A stretch of 15,782 nucleotides of DNA. Origin: Phycisphaeraceae bacterium. Lineage in GTDB: Bacteria > Planctomycetota > Phycisphaerae > Phycisphaerales > Zrk34. Shown piece after piece: positions 1 to 7,100 of this stretch. Each line of letters opens with the position of its first letter. Position 1 is the stretch's first letter. Where the stretch lies: the NCBI GenBank assembly GCA_028281485.1, contig JANQJT010000185.1:1-15782 (forward strand), written 5' to 3'. Below the pieces are notes generated by a model. That model was given only the letters and a program-made list of their open reading frames with translations, did no database searches and was not told the origin of the DNA. The position numbers were made by a program, and so were the translations under genes.

Positions 1-380
1 GTCAGCACGTCCTTGACGCCGGCCAGTTCCAGAACGGCACGCACGGTGCCGCCGGCGATGACGCCGGTACCGGGGCTGGCGGGCATCAGCCGCACGCTGG
101 AGGCCAGGAAGCGGCCGGTCGTCTCGTGCGGGAGCGTGGTGCGGTTGAGCACGACGTCCATGAGGTTGCGGCGGGCGTTCTTCTGGGCTTTCTCGATCGC
201 CGCCGGCACGCCGGGGGCCTTGCCGTAGCCCAGCCCCACCTTGCCGTGACGGTCCCCGACGACCACCATCGCGCCGAAGCTGAATCGGCGGCCACCCTTG
301 ACGGTGGCGCTGGTGCGGTAGATCCCGATCGTCGTGGACTCGAGTGTTCCCTGTGCGTTGTCTTCAAGAAGCTCTGGCAT
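1..380 (-). CDS. rpsE: 30S ribosomal protein S5 (partial, C-terminus beyond left edge)
   Basis: S5 sits at the back of the 30S subunit and contributes to decoding accuracy and mRNA helicase activity. Translating from the ATG at 380 gives 126 residues in one open frame to the window edge. It begins MPELLEDNAQ and contains the S5 double-stranded RNA-binding domain signature VKGGRRFSFGAMVVVGD at about residues 27-43, followed by GKVGLGYGKAPGVPAAIEKA and GTGVIAGGTVRAVLE. The family is about 165 residues long, so roughly 40 residues are missing. An AGG lies about 9 nt before the ATG, and the rplR stop is 31 nt upstream. S5 after L18 is the expected spc order. A shorter reading frame at 86-367 on the same strand is a shadow. 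Identity is certain; the true end is not visible. Confidence 0.97.
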   Translation of the reverse strand, partial: MPELLEDNAQGTLESTTIGIYRTSATVKGGRRFSFGAMVVVGDRHGKVGLGYGKAPGVPAAIEKAQKNARRNLMDVVLNRTTLPHETTGRFLASSVRLMPASPGTGVIAGGTVRAVLELAGVKDVL

Positions 381-411
381 ATTGTTTTACCTGCCTTGTG
401 TCTGACACCGG

Positions 412-762
412 TCAGAACTTCAGGCCGCCCTCCCGTGCCGCGTCGGCCAAAGCCTTGACGCGTCCGTGAAAGCGGTACCCGTTACGATCGAATGAGACGA
501 TCTCGACGCCGGCGGCCTTGGCCTTCTCGGCCAGTTGCTTGCCGACACCGGAGGCGGCGTCGATGTTGCCGCCCTTATCCAGCGAGCGGCTGTTGGCCGA
601 GGCGAGCGTCTTGCCCGCCACGTCGTCGACGATCTGCGCGTAAATGTGCTTGCTCGAACGGAAGACCGTCAGGCGCGGCTGCTCGGGGGTGCCGAAGACG
701 CGCTTGCGGATACCGGCCTTGCGGCGGGTCCGTCGGATTCGCTTGAGTTTCGCCATGTCCAT
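412..762 (-). CDS. rplR: 50S ribosomal protein L18
   Basis: L18 binds 5S rRNA and helps anchor it, with L5, in the central protuberance of the 50S subunit. The 116-residue product has a basic N-terminus (KLKRIRRTRRKAGIRKRVFG), then PRLTVFRSSKHIYAQIVDD, and ends in the family signature FDRNGYRFHGRVKALADAAREGGLKF, reading through residues 91-116. Length matches the family. Two in-frame ATGs exist, at 762 and 756. The AAGGA about 9 nt upstream of 762 favours the first, but MAKLKRIRR from 756 is also acceptable. It lies 57 nt after rplF and 31 nt before rpsE. Confidence 0.97.
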   Translation of the reverse strand: MDMAKLKRIRRTRRKAGIRKRVFGTPEQPRLTVFRSSKHIYAQIVDDVAGKTLASANSRSLDKGGNIDAASGVGKQLAEKAKAAGVEIVSFDRNGYRFHGRVKALADAAREGGLKF

Positions 763-819
763 CGTGGTCTATCCTTCATGCGGCCGATCGCTGTCGGGCC
801 GCGCCGTGTATCAATCCGA

Positions 820-1362
820 TTAACCGCCGCCCGCGAAGGCCTTGCCTTCCTTCTTGAGCAGGACCTCGCCGACGTACTTGATGCCCTTGTGGTTGTAGGG
901 TTCGGGCTTGCGCTGGGAGCGGATGGCCGCGGCGCACTGACCGACGAGCTGCTTGTCGATGCCGCTGACGGAGATGCGGGGGCCGTTGACCTCCACGTTC
1001 ACCCCCATGGGGATGTCCACCACGCGGGTGTCGGCGTAGCCGATGTTCAGCGCGACGGTGCGGCCCTGGAGCTTGGCCGTCCAACCGACGCCGTTGATCT
1101 CCAGGTCCTTCTTGTAGCCCTCGGTCACGCCGATGATCATGTTCTGGATCAGGGCGCGGGTGGTGCCGTGGAACGCGCGGGCGGACTTGGAGTTGTCCAG
1201 GCGCTCGACGGTGACCTGGCCGTCCTCGACCTTGACCGAAACCTCGGGCCGATGCTCGAAGGTGAGCGTGCCGCCCTTGCCCTGGACGCTGATCTCGCGG
1301 CCGTTGACCGAGACGGTGACGCCCGAGGGGACGGTGATGGGTTGTCTTCCGATTCGACTCAT
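820..1362 (-). CDS. rplF: 50S ribosomal protein L6
   Basis: L6 binds 23S rRNA near the sarcin-ricin loop at the factor-binding site of the 50S subunit. The 180 residues match the usual length and show the two repeated alpha/beta domains. The N-terminal domain begins MSRIGRQPITVP and has SVNGREISVQGKGGTL. The C-terminal domain contains the family signature in the form PEPYNHKGIKYVGEVLLKKEGK near residues 153-174, where most bacteria have PYKGKGIRY, so NH replaces KG. The protein ends in FAGGG. The ATG at 1362 has an AGGA about 10 nt upstream. It lies 60 nt behind rpsH. Confidence 0.97.
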   Translation of the reverse strand: MSRIGRQPITVPSGVTVSVNGREISVQGKGGTLTFEHRPEVSVKVEDGQVTVERLDNSKSARAFHGTTRALIQNMIIGVTEGYKKDLEINGVGWTAKLQGRTVALNIGYADTRVVDIPMGVNVEVNGPRISVSGIDKQLVGQCAAAIRSQRKPEPYNHKGIKYVGEVLLKKEGKAFAGGG

Positions 1363-1422
1363 GATGCTTAATCCTGTTCCGTCTGGCTCACCCGCTTCGT
1401 GCGGGGCTTCCGGTGCGGTTTG

Positions 1423-1821
1423 TTACTCCACGGTGCACAGCAGCTCGCCGCCGATGCGTTGTTCGCGGGCCTGTCGGTCGGACAGCACGCCGCGTGAGGT
1501 GCTGACGATGGCGATGCCCAGGCCGGCCAGCGGACGGGGCAGGTCTTCGACGCCGGCGTAGCGGCGGCAACCGGGCTTGCTGACGCGCTTGAGCTCGTGA
1601 ATGATCTGCTCGCCGCGCGGGCCGTACTTCAACTCGATACGGATCAGGCCCTGGTGACCGTCTTCGATGCTGTCGAAGTCGGTGACGTAGCCTTCGCTCT
1701 TGAGCACCTCGGCGATGCCGGTGCAGATCTTCGAACGCTTCACGTGGACGTGACGCGTCTTGTTCCGCACGGCGTTTCGGATCCGGGTCAGCATGTCGGC
1801 GATCGGGTCGCTGAGAGACAT
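1423..1821 (-). CDS. rpsH: 30S ribosomal protein S8
   Basis: S8 binds the central domain of 16S rRNA (helix 21) early in 30S assembly; in Escherichia coli it is also the translational repressor of the spc operon. The product has 132 residues. It starts MSLSDPIADMLTRIRNA and has the diagnostic C-terminal signature STSRGVLSD at residues 107-115, followed by ARE and RIGGELLC. A GGAG lies about 9 nt before the ATG at 1821. It follows rpsN by 58 nt. I did not find an obvious S8-binding-site mimic at the rplE start, so autoregulation of the E. coli type is not shown here. Confidence 0.97.
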   Translation of the reverse strand: MSLSDPIADMLTRIRNAVRNKTRHVHVKRSKICTGIAEVLKSEGYVTDFDSIEDGHQGLIRIELKYGPRGEQIIHELKRVSKPGCRRYAGVEDLPRPLAGLGIAIVSTSRGVLSDRQAREQRIGGELLCTVE

Positions 1822-1879
1822 ATTCGTTCGCTCCAGTGGTCGGCGTTTCGATGCCGACTTGGTGATTCGTTGTGGTTCC

Positions 1880-2149
1880 TTACCAGCTGGCCTTCTTCAT
1901 TCCGGGGATCTTGCCCTGCAGGGCGAGCTCACGGAGCATGATGCGGCTGATGCCGAGCTTGCGGTAGACGCCGCGGGTGCGGCCGGTCAGCTTGCACATC
2001 TTGCGGATGCGGGTGGGGCTGGAGCTTCGGGGCAGACGCGCCAGCGCGGCGTAGTCGCCCTCCTTCTTCAGCTTCTCGCGGAGCTCGCGGTACTTGTCGA
2101 CCTGACGCTCGACGCGCTCCATCCGGGTAAAGGTGCTCTTGCTCGCCAT
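1880..2149 (-). CDS. rpsN: 30S ribosomal protein S14, zinc-independent (C-minus) type
   Basis: S14 is a late-assembling 30S head protein. The 89-residue product starts MASKSTFTRMERVERQVDKY and carries LPRSSSPTRIRKMCKLTGRTRGVYRKLGISR in its C-terminal half, then LRELALQGKIPGMKKASW at the end. The zinc-binding CxxC pairs of the short S14 form (about 61 residues) are absent: only one cysteine is present, and the length is that of the long zinc-free form. The start at 2149 is 2 nt after the rplE stop, and its GAGGA Shine-Dalgarno lies inside the last codons of rplE, so translational coupling is likely. Confidence 0.97.
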   Translation of the reverse strand: MASKSTFTRMERVERQVDKYRELREKLKKEGDYAALARLPRSSSPTRIRKMCKLTGRTRGVYRKLGISRIMLRELALQGKIPGMKKASW

Positions 2150-2151
2150 GC

Positions 2152-2715
2152 TCAGTCGTCCTCACGCTGGAAGGGCCAACCCAACTCGGCCAGCACGAAG
2201 CGGCTCTTGTCGGGGCTTGAGTTCTTCATGACCACGTTCACATTGAACCCGTGGTTGTACGTCGCCTTCGCCATATCGATCTCAGGGAAGATGCCCTGCG
2301 CGCGGATGCCGAAGCTGTAGTTGCCAGCCGGGTCGAAGCTCTTTTCCGACAGGCCGCGGAAGTCCTTGACGCGGGGGATGGCGATCGAGATCAGCCGGTC
2401 CAGGAACTCCCACATCTTCTCGCCGCGGAGCGTGACCATCGCGTGGGTCATGTAGCCCTCGCGGACCTTAAAGTTTGAGACGCTCTTGCGGGCCTTGATC
2501 ATCACGGGCTTCTGGCCGGCGATGGCGGTGATGTCGGCCAGGACCTGGTCGCGGACGTTGGCCTTCACCTTCGTGCCGTCGAGCTCCTTGCCCATACCGA
2601 CATTGATGATGATCTTCTCGAGCTTCGGGCGCGCCAGCCTGTTGCCGATGCCGAACTGTTCGTCCAGCTTCGGGGCGACGGTCGAGTCGAACTTTTCCTT
2701 CAATCGCAGGGTCAT
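2152..2715 (-). CDS. rplE: 50S ribosomal protein L5
   Basis: L5 binds 5S rRNA and forms part of the central protuberance, contacting the 30S head and P-site tRNA. The 187 residues fit the family (about 180). Signatures in order are RPKLEKIIINVGMG (about 29-42), GQKPVMIKARKSVSNFKVREG (about 67-87), VTLRGEKMWEFLDRLISIAIPRVKDFRG (about 94-121) and NYSFGIRAQGIFPEID (about 132-147). GAGGGA precedes the ATG at 2715. It ends 2 nt before rpsN in transcript direction and follows rplX by 40 nt. Confidence 0.97.
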   Translation of the reverse strand: MTLRLKEKFDSTVAPKLDEQFGIGNRLARPKLEKIIINVGMGKELDGTKVKANVRDQVLADITAIAGQKPVMIKARKSVSNFKVREGYMTHAMVTLRGEKMWEFLDRLISIAIPRVKDFRGLSEKSFDPAGNYSFGIRAQGIFPEIDMAKATYNHGFNVNVVMKNSSPDKSRFVLAELGWPFQREDD

Positions 2716-2755
2716 CGTTGGATTCCCTCAGGCGCGGCGGGCCGCACCGGGTGTC

Positions 2756-3097
2756 TTACTTGCTCTTGCCTTTTTGCACGACGCTCAGTTCGTCGCCGCC
2801 CTTGACCGCGACACGCACCTTCGTGCCGTCGGACTGAATGTCGAATCGCACGCGCGAGCCCTTGCCCGTCGACGGGGCCACGGGCAGGACGTTGGAGATG
2901 TGGATGGGCATCTCCTTGTCGAGCCGGCCGCCCTGGGGGTTGGCCTGCGTGGGGCGGACGTGCTTCTTGCGGATGTTGACGCCCTCGACGACCACCAGGT
3001 CATTGTCGGGCATCACGCGCAGCACCTTCGCCGTCGTGCCTTTGTCGTTTCCGGCGATCACTTCCACCAGGTCGCCTGTTTTTACGTGTCGGGCCAT
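2756..3097 (-). CDS. rplX: 50S ribosomal protein L24
   Basis: L24 is an assembly-initiating protein that binds the 5-prime end of 23S rRNA near the exit tunnel. The 113-residue product opens with a KOW-type motif (VKTGDLVEVIAGNDKGTTAKVLRV, residues 5-28), followed by VVEGVNIRKKHVRPTQANPQGG and the conserved PIHISNV segment. The C-terminal 30 residues, rich in Lys and Val, are less conserved. A GGAG lies 7 nt before the ATG at 3097, and rplN ends 29 nt upstream. Confidence 0.97.
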   Translation of the reverse strand: MARHVKTGDLVEVIAGNDKGTTAKVLRVMPDNDLVVVEGVNIRKKHVRPTQANPQGGRLDKEMPIHISNVLPVAPSTGKGSRVRFDIQSDGTKVRVAVKGGDELSVVQKGKSK

Positions 3098-3126
3098 AGC
3101 CGGGCTCCGTTATCCTTCTCGATGCG

Positions 3127-3513
3127 TCACACGACCTCGGAGGCCAGGGAGACGATCTTCATGTAGTTCTTCTCACGCAGCTCACGGGCGACGGCGCCGA
3201 AGATGCGCGTGCCCTTGGGGCTGCCGTTCTCGTCGATGATCACCACGGCGTTGCGGTCGAAGCGGACGTAGCTGCCGTCCTTACGCTTGACCGGGTACTT
3301 GGTGCGGACGACCACCGCGCGGACGACCTCGTGTTCCTTGACCTCGCCGTTGGGCAGGGCCTTCTTGATGGTCACCACCACGCGGTCGCCGATGGAAGCG
3401 GACTTGCGGGTGAACTTGCCCGCACCGGTCGAGCCGCGCAACACGCGGATGACCTTGGCTTCCTTGGCGCCGGTGTTGTCGGCGACGTCAACTCGTGATT
3501 CCATCTGAATCAT
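3127..3513 (-). CDS. rplN: 50S ribosomal protein L14
   Basis: L14 sits at the subunit interface, forms bridge B8 with 16S rRNA and is the docking site for silencing factor RsfS. The 128 residues begin MIQMESRVDVADNTGAKEAKVIRVL, with the highly conserved ADNTGAK at 11-17. GDRVVVTIKKALP, VVRTKYPVKRKDGSYVRFDRNAVV and KGTRIFGAVARELREKNYMKIVSLA follow. Length is slightly above the usual 122, because of a few extra residues around RGSTGAG and the EVV tail. A GAGGA precedes the ATG at 3513 by about 7 nt. Confidence 0.97.
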   Translation of the reverse strand: MIQMESRVDVADNTGAKEAKVIRVLRGSTGAGKFTRKSASIGDRVVVTIKKALPNGEVKEHEVVRAVVVRTKYPVKRKDGSYVRFDRNAVVIIDENGSPKGTRIFGAVARELREKNYMKIVSLASEVV

Positions 3514-3555
3514 CGGTATTCCTCGAACGCGGCGGCGTGCCGCGGCATGTATCCC

Positions 3556-3846
3556 TTAGTCGTGCGTACGAGACTCGGCCTGCTCCAGCACCTTCAGCAG
3601 GCGCCAGTTCTTGGTCTTGCTGATCGGCCGACAGGGCGCGATCTCCACGAGGTCGCCGCTGGCGGCCTCGTTGTTGGGGTCGTGAACGTGGAACGTCGAA
3701 CGGCGCTTGATGTACTTGCCGTACTTGGGGTCCTTCTCGCGATAGTTGACCTCGACCTTGATGGTCTGGTCGCGCTTGTCGGAGACGACGTTTCCGATCT
3801 TCGTGCCCACGAGGGGCTTGCGGGTGCTAGCGGTCGATTCGCTCAT
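3556..3846 (-). CDS. rpsQ: 30S ribosomal protein S17
   Basis: S17 is a primary 16S rRNA-binding protein of the 30S body with an OB fold. The 96 residues show an 11-residue extension (MSESTASTRKP) before the conserved core GTKIGNVVSDKRDQTIKVEV. KYGKYIKRRSTFHVHDPNNEA and the signature GDLVEIAPCRPISKTKNWRL follow. It lies 8 nt behind rpmC, with a GAGGAA Shine-Dalgarno that overlaps the rpmC stop codon, which implies coupled translation. Confidence 0.97.
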   Translation of the reverse strand: MSESTASTRKPLVGTKIGNVVSDKRDQTIKVEVNYREKDPKYGKYIKRRSTFHVHDPNNEAASGDLVEIAPCRPISKTKNWRLLKVLEQAESRTHD

Positions 3847-3854
3847 CGTGTTCC

Positions 3855-4055
3855 TCAGGCCTTGTTGGCCAGCTCGCGTGCTCGCTGCTCGGTGAGCAGT
3901 CGGGCGATGTCCCGTCGGGCTTTGGTCAGCAGCGTGGCGTCCTCGAGTTTCTCCGTCGTCGCCTGACCACGCAGGTCAAACAGGTGGCGGCGCTGGCGGT
4001 CCAGCTCCTCGACGATTTCTTCGCTGCTCATGTTTCTGACTTCTTCACCGGTCAT
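3855..4055 (-). CDS. rpmC: 50S ribosomal protein L29
   Basis: L29 is a small helical-hairpin protein near the peptide exit tunnel, part of the docking platform for trigger factor and SRP together with L23. The 66 residues form two helices: MSSEEIVEELDRQRRHLFDLRGQ and, in the second, LTKARRDIARLLTEQRARE, which contains the family core (KARRDIAR). AGGA lies about 9 nt before the ATG at 4055, and rplP ends 18 nt upstream. Confidence 0.96.
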   Translation of the reverse strand: MTGEEVRNMSSEEIVEELDRQRRHLFDLRGQATTEKLEDATLLTKARRDIARLLTEQRARELANKA

Positions 4056-4073
4056 GGCTGTGTTCCTGCGGGG

Positions 4074-4493
4074 TTAGACGGTGTGGCGTCGGCCGACCAT
4101 GCGGACGCGAACGGGCATCTTGTGCGCGATGCGCGAGAACGTCTGCTTGGCGATGTCCACCGGCACGCCGGAGATCTCGTAAAGGATCGTGCCGGGCTTG
4201 ACGACGGCCGCCCAGTAATCCACGTCCGCCTTGCCCTTACCCATGCGTGTTTCAAGCGGCTTCTTGCTGACCGGCTTGTCGGGGAAGATGCGGATGTACA
4301 CCTTGCCCTGGCGGCGCAGGAAGTGCATCGCGGCGATACGTCCGGCCTCGATCTGGCGGGCGGTGATCCAGCCCGGCTCCAGCGTCTGCAGGCCGTAGTC
4401 GCCGTACGCCACGTAGTTGCCTCGCGTGGCGTTGCCACGGATGCGACCACGCATCTGCTTGCGGTACTTAACTCGTTTTGGCATCGCCGGCAT
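4074..4493 (-). CDS. rplP: 50S ribosomal protein L16
   Basis: L16 contacts the A-site tRNA elbow and is needed for late 50S maturation. The product is 139 residues and carries the family landmarks in order: PKRVKYRKQMRGRIRG (5-20), GDYGLQTLEPGWITARQIEAGR (31-52), RIFPDKPVSKKPLETRMGKGKA (68-89), then YWAAVVKPGTILYEISGV. The arginine of ETRMGKGK (R83) corresponds to E. coli R81. Two in-frame ATGs occur, at 4493 and 4484. A GGAG 7 nt before 4493 favours the upstream one, giving MPAMPKRV. The rpsC stop is 48 nt upstream. Confidence 0.97.
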   Translation of the reverse strand: MPAMPKRVKYRKQMRGRIRGNATRGNYVAYGDYGLQTLEPGWITARQIEAGRIAAMHFLRRQGKVYIRIFPDKPVSKKPLETRMGKGKADVDYWAAVVKPGTILYEISGVPVDIAKQTFSRIAHKMPVRVRMVGRRHTV

Positions 4494-4541
4494 GGCGAAT
4501 CTCCATTCAAAGCGGCGAACACACGCCGCGGTTGCTTACAC

Positions 4542-5246
4542 TTAGTGGCGGCCTCGGGCTCGCGGACGAGCACCGGCGGCACGGCTGAACTCTTCTTCCT
4601 GACCGGGCTCGGAGTACATGCCCTTGTACACCCAGACCTTGATCCCGATGATCCCGTAGGTCGTGTTGCTCTCGGCGAAGCCGTAGTCCACGTTCGCCTG
4701 CAGCGTCTGCAGCGGGATCGAACCGAGGCGCTGGGTTTCCTTGCGACCCATCTCGCTGCCGCCCAGTCGGCCGGACAGCTGGATCTTCACGCCCAACGCG
4801 CCGGCGTTCATCGCCGCCTCGCAGCGCATCTTGATGGCGCGACGGAAACCGACACGCTTCTTGAGCTGCTCGCCGAGGCCCTCGGCGATGAGCTTCGCCT
4901 CGGTGTCGGGGTTCTTCACTTCGATGATGTTGATGACGATCTTGCGACCGGTCAGCTTCTGCAGTTCCTGCGTGAGCAGGTCGACCTCGGCGCCCTTGGG
5001 CCCGATCACCAGGCCGGGGCGTGCCGTGCGGACGATCACCTTCAGCTCCTCGCGGGTGCGTTCGATGAGGATGTCGCTGACGGCGGCGAACGGCGGGGTG
5101 CGGTTCAGTCGCTTGTCGACGAACTCGCGGATCTTCTGGTCTTCGACCAGCAGCTCGCCGTACAGCGCCTTGGGGGCGTACCAGCGGCTCTTGTGAGCCT
5201 CGGTGATGCCGACGCGGAAACCGAATGGATGTGTTTTTTGTCCCAT
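4542..5246 (-). CDS. rpsC: 30S ribosomal protein S3
   Basis: S3 lines the mRNA entry channel of the 30S subunit and takes part in its helicase activity. The 234 residues start MGQKTHPFGFRVGITEAHKS and contain a type II KH domain with the loop RPGLVIGPKGAEVD (GPKG at 82-85), then GRKIVINIIEVKNP. The C-terminal domain has RVGFRRAIKM (131-140), with the basic residues that line the entry pore, and LSGRLGGSEMGR. The tail is basic (RAAGARPRARGRH). The start at 5246 is 9 nt after the rplV stop; an AGGGA Shine-Dalgarno spans the rplV stop codon. Confidence 0.97.
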   Translation of the reverse strand: MGQKTHPFGFRVGITEAHKSRWYAPKALYGELLVEDQKIREFVDKRLNRTPPFAAVSDILIERTREELKVIVRTARPGLVIGPKGAEVDLLTQELQKLTGRKIVINIIEVKNPDTEAKLIAEGLGEQLKKRVGFRRAIKMRCEAAMNAGALGVKIQLSGRLGGSEMGRKETQRLGSIPLQTLQANVDYGFAESNTTYGIIGIKVWVYKGMYSEPGQEEEFSRAAGARPRARGRH

Positions 5247-5255
5247 GGTCTTGCG

Positions 5256-5588
5256 TTATCCCTTTGCGTCCACGGCCACGTAGATGTGGCAGGTGCGTTT
5301 CTTGATCGGGTGCGCCCGGCCTCGGTCCTTGGGCTGGAAGCGCTTGATGGTGGGGCCCTCGTCGACGCGCGCCTCGCTGACGACGAGCGAGCGGATGTCG
5401 GTCTCGGCCTCCTCGGCGGCGGCCTCGGCGGCGAGCAGGGTCTTGCGAACCATCACGGCGGCGCGCTTGGTCGAGAACGACAGGGCCGTCTTGGCCGCGT
5501 CCACGTCCATGCCGCGGATCATGTCCGCCACAAGGCGTGCCTTGCGCGGGCTGATGCGTGCGTACTTGTAGGTGCTCTTGAAAGCCAT
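5256..5588 (-). CDS. rplV: 50S ribosomal protein L22
   Basis: L22 binds all domains of 23S rRNA and its beta-hairpin forms part of the exit-tunnel constriction. The 110 residues have ARISPRKARLVADMIRGM near the N-terminus (10-27) and end with the hairpin region GRAHPIKKRTCHIYVAV. An alanine and glutamate-rich helix (LLAAEAAAEEAET, about 51-63) lies in the middle. GGAG lies about 9 nt before the ATG at 5588. It follows rpsS by 46 nt. Confidence 0.97.
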   Translation of the reverse strand: MAFKSTYKYARISPRKARLVADMIRGMDVDAAKTALSFSTKRAAVMVRKTLLAAEAAAEEAETDIRSLVVSEARVDEGPTIKRFQPKDRGRAHPIKKRTCHIYVAVDAKG

Positions 5589-5634
5589 TGCTTTCGGCTC
5601 CTGCGGCGCCCTTCATGGGGCCGGTGTTCTAACG

Positions 5635-5895
5635 TTACTTGACGCGGTGCCCCTTGAAGGTGCGCGTCGGACTGAATTCACCGAGCTTGTGACCGACCAT
5701 GTCTTCGGTGACAAACACGTCGATGAAGTGCCGGCCGTTGTGCACCTGGAAGGTGTGACCGACGAACTCGGGTACGATGGTGCAGGTGCGGGCCCAGGTC
5801 TTCACGGGCTGCTTGCGACCGGATTCCTCCAGACGCATCACCTTCATGTACAACTTCTCGTTGACGAACGGGCCTTTTTTCAAGCTGCGGGCCAT
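5635..5895 (-). CDS. rpsS: 30S ribosomal protein S19
   Basis: S19 sits in the 30S head, forms a complex with S13 and contacts the A-site tRNA and bridge B1a. The 86 residues are highly conserved: MARSLKKGPFVNEKLYMKV, then KTWARTCTIVPEFVGHTFQVHNGRHFIDVFVTEDMVGHKLGEFSPTRTFKGH read continuously through residues 33-83. The start at 5895 is 14 nt after the rplB stop, and its GAGGT Shine-Dalgarno overlaps that stop, so translation is probably coupled. Confidence 0.98.
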   Translation of the reverse strand: MARSLKKGPFVNEKLYMKVMRLEESGRKQPVKTWARTCTIVPEFVGHTFQVHNGRHFIDVFVTEDMVGHKLGEFSPTRTFKGHRVK

Positions 5896-5909
5896 ATGCG
5901 ATACCTACC

Positions 5910-6770
5910 TCACTTGAACTTACGAACGCCGTAACGCGTGCTGCGACGTCCACGGATAATCCGCTTGTTCGAGGACTTGTTCTTGTCACGGGTGCGACCG
6001 CCCTTCGACGGCACGCCGGACGCGCTCGACGGGGCGCGACCGCCCTTGCTGCGACCCTCACCACCACCCAGCGGGTGGGCGTGGTGACTCATGGCCACGC
6101 CACGCACACGCGGGCGACGGCCCAGCCAACGCTTGCGGCCGGCCTTACCCAGACGCACGAGCTGGTGGTCGGTGTTGCCCACCTGGCCGATCGTGGCCCG
6201 GCAGTTCATGGACACCTGGCGGATCTCGCCGGAGGGCATGACCAGCGTCGCCCACTTGCCTTCCTTGTTGGTCAGGCGGGCGTACGACCCGGCCGACCGG
6301 CAGATCTGGCCGCCCTTGCCGGGGACCATCTCGATGTTGTGCAGGTTCAGACCGGCGGGGATGTGCTTGATCTGCATGCTGTTGCCGACCTGCGGTTCGA
6401 CGCGGTCGGTGCCGGAGACCACCTTCATCCCATCGGTCAGGCCCACGGGGGCCAGGATGTAGTTGCGTGTGCCGTCGGCAAACTCGATCAGCGCGATGTT
6501 CGCCGAGCGGTTGGGGTCGTACTCGATGCCGACCACCGTGGCTTCCTGGTCGAGACGCAGGCTGCGCTTGAAGTCGATCTTGCGGTAACGACGCTTGTGA
6601 CCACCGCCGCGGTGCTGCGCGGTGATCACGCCCTTGTGGTTGCGGCCGCCGGTCTTCTTGATCGGCTGCAGCAGCGACTTCTCGGGCGTCTTCTTGGTGA
6701 CCTCTTCGTAGAGGTTCACGCTGCTGTTACGCCGTCCGGGGCTTGTTGGCTTGTAGACTCGAATCGCCAT
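5910..6770 (-). CDS. rplB: 50S ribosomal protein L2 with unusual peptidyl transferase-proximal loop
   Basis: L2 is needed for subunit association and organises the peptidyl transferase centre. The 286 residues start MAIRVYKPTSPGRRNSSV and show the OB domain (residues 40-120: GGRNHKGVITAQHRGGGHKRRYR, then VVGIEYDPNRSANIALI). The SH3-like domain follows (GNSMQIKHIPAGLNLHNIEMVPGKGG). The last part holds GRKRWLGRRPRVRGVAM and GGGEGR. The nearly universal MNPVDHPHGGGEG reads MSHHAHPLGGGEG at residues 227-239. The histidine equivalent to E. coli H229 remains (H232), while N, P, V, D and the second H are replaced. The reading frame is clean on both sides, so this is not a frameshift. A GGGAT lies 6 nt before the ATG. 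Confidence 0.97.
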   Translation of the reverse strand: MAIRVYKPTSPGRRNSSVNLYEEVTKKTPEKSLLQPIKKTGGRNHKGVITAQHRGGGHKRRYRKIDFKRSLRLDQEATVVGIEYDPNRSANIALIEFADGTRNYILAPVGLTDGMKVVSGTDRVEPQVGNSMQIKHIPAGLNLHNIEMVPGKGGQICRSAGSYARLTNKEGKWATLVMPSGEIRQVSMNCRATIGQVGNTDHQLVRLGKAGRKRWLGRRPRVRGVAMSHHAHPLGGGEGRSKGGRAPSSASGVPSKGGRTRDKNKSSNKRIIRGRRSTRYGVRKFK

Positions 6771-6815
6771 CGGTCTATCCCATCATGGACACGGTCGCCC
6801 GTGTCGGGTGTTGAA

Positions 6816-7100
6816 TCAGAACAGGTCGATGCGGTCGTCTGCGTGCACGGCGACCACGGCCTTCTTCCAGTTACGGCTCTTGAACGTGCCCCAGCGCGTC
6901 CGGCGGTACTTGCCGGACTTGTTCTGAGTGGACACGCCCACCACGCGGACGCTGTACAGCTTCTGTATGGCGTCGCGAATCATCTGCTTGTTGGCGTTAG
7001 GGTGCACCTCGAAGGCGTAGCGGTTACGCGCGCCCGATTCCCAGGTGCTCTTCTCGGTGACGAGGGGCTTGAGGATGATCTGCGTTGCGTGCAGCGACAT
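6816..7100 (-). CDS. rplW: 50S ribosomal protein L23
   Basis: L23 is the exit-tunnel rim protein that docks trigger factor and SRP. The 94 residues contain ILKPLVTEKSTWESGARNRYAFEVHPNANKQMIRDAIQKLYSVRVVGV (about 9-56) and the basic loop KSGKYRRTRWGTFKSRNWKKAVV. The fit to the family is good in length and order. Its ATG overlaps the rplD stop codon by one base (TGATG at 7102-7098), the tightest junction in the operon, so it is translated by coupling to rplD. Confidence 0.97.
   Translation of the reverse strand: MSLHATQIILKPLVTEKSTWESGARNRYAFEVHPNANKQMIRDAIQKLYSVRVVGVSTQNKSGKYRRTRWGTFKSRNWKKAVVAVHADDRIDLF

Noticed and set aside
535..1371. Open frame on the plus strand, 278 codons
   Set aside because: It is antisense to rplR and rplF; composition is that of a shadow frame.
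3984..5642. Long open frame on the plus strand, 552 codons
   Set aside because: It lies antisense to rpmC, rplP, rpsC and rplV, whose proteins are unmistakable. Its product is a low-complexity Leu/Ala/His/Asp-rich sequence typical of the antisense frame of GC-rich genes.
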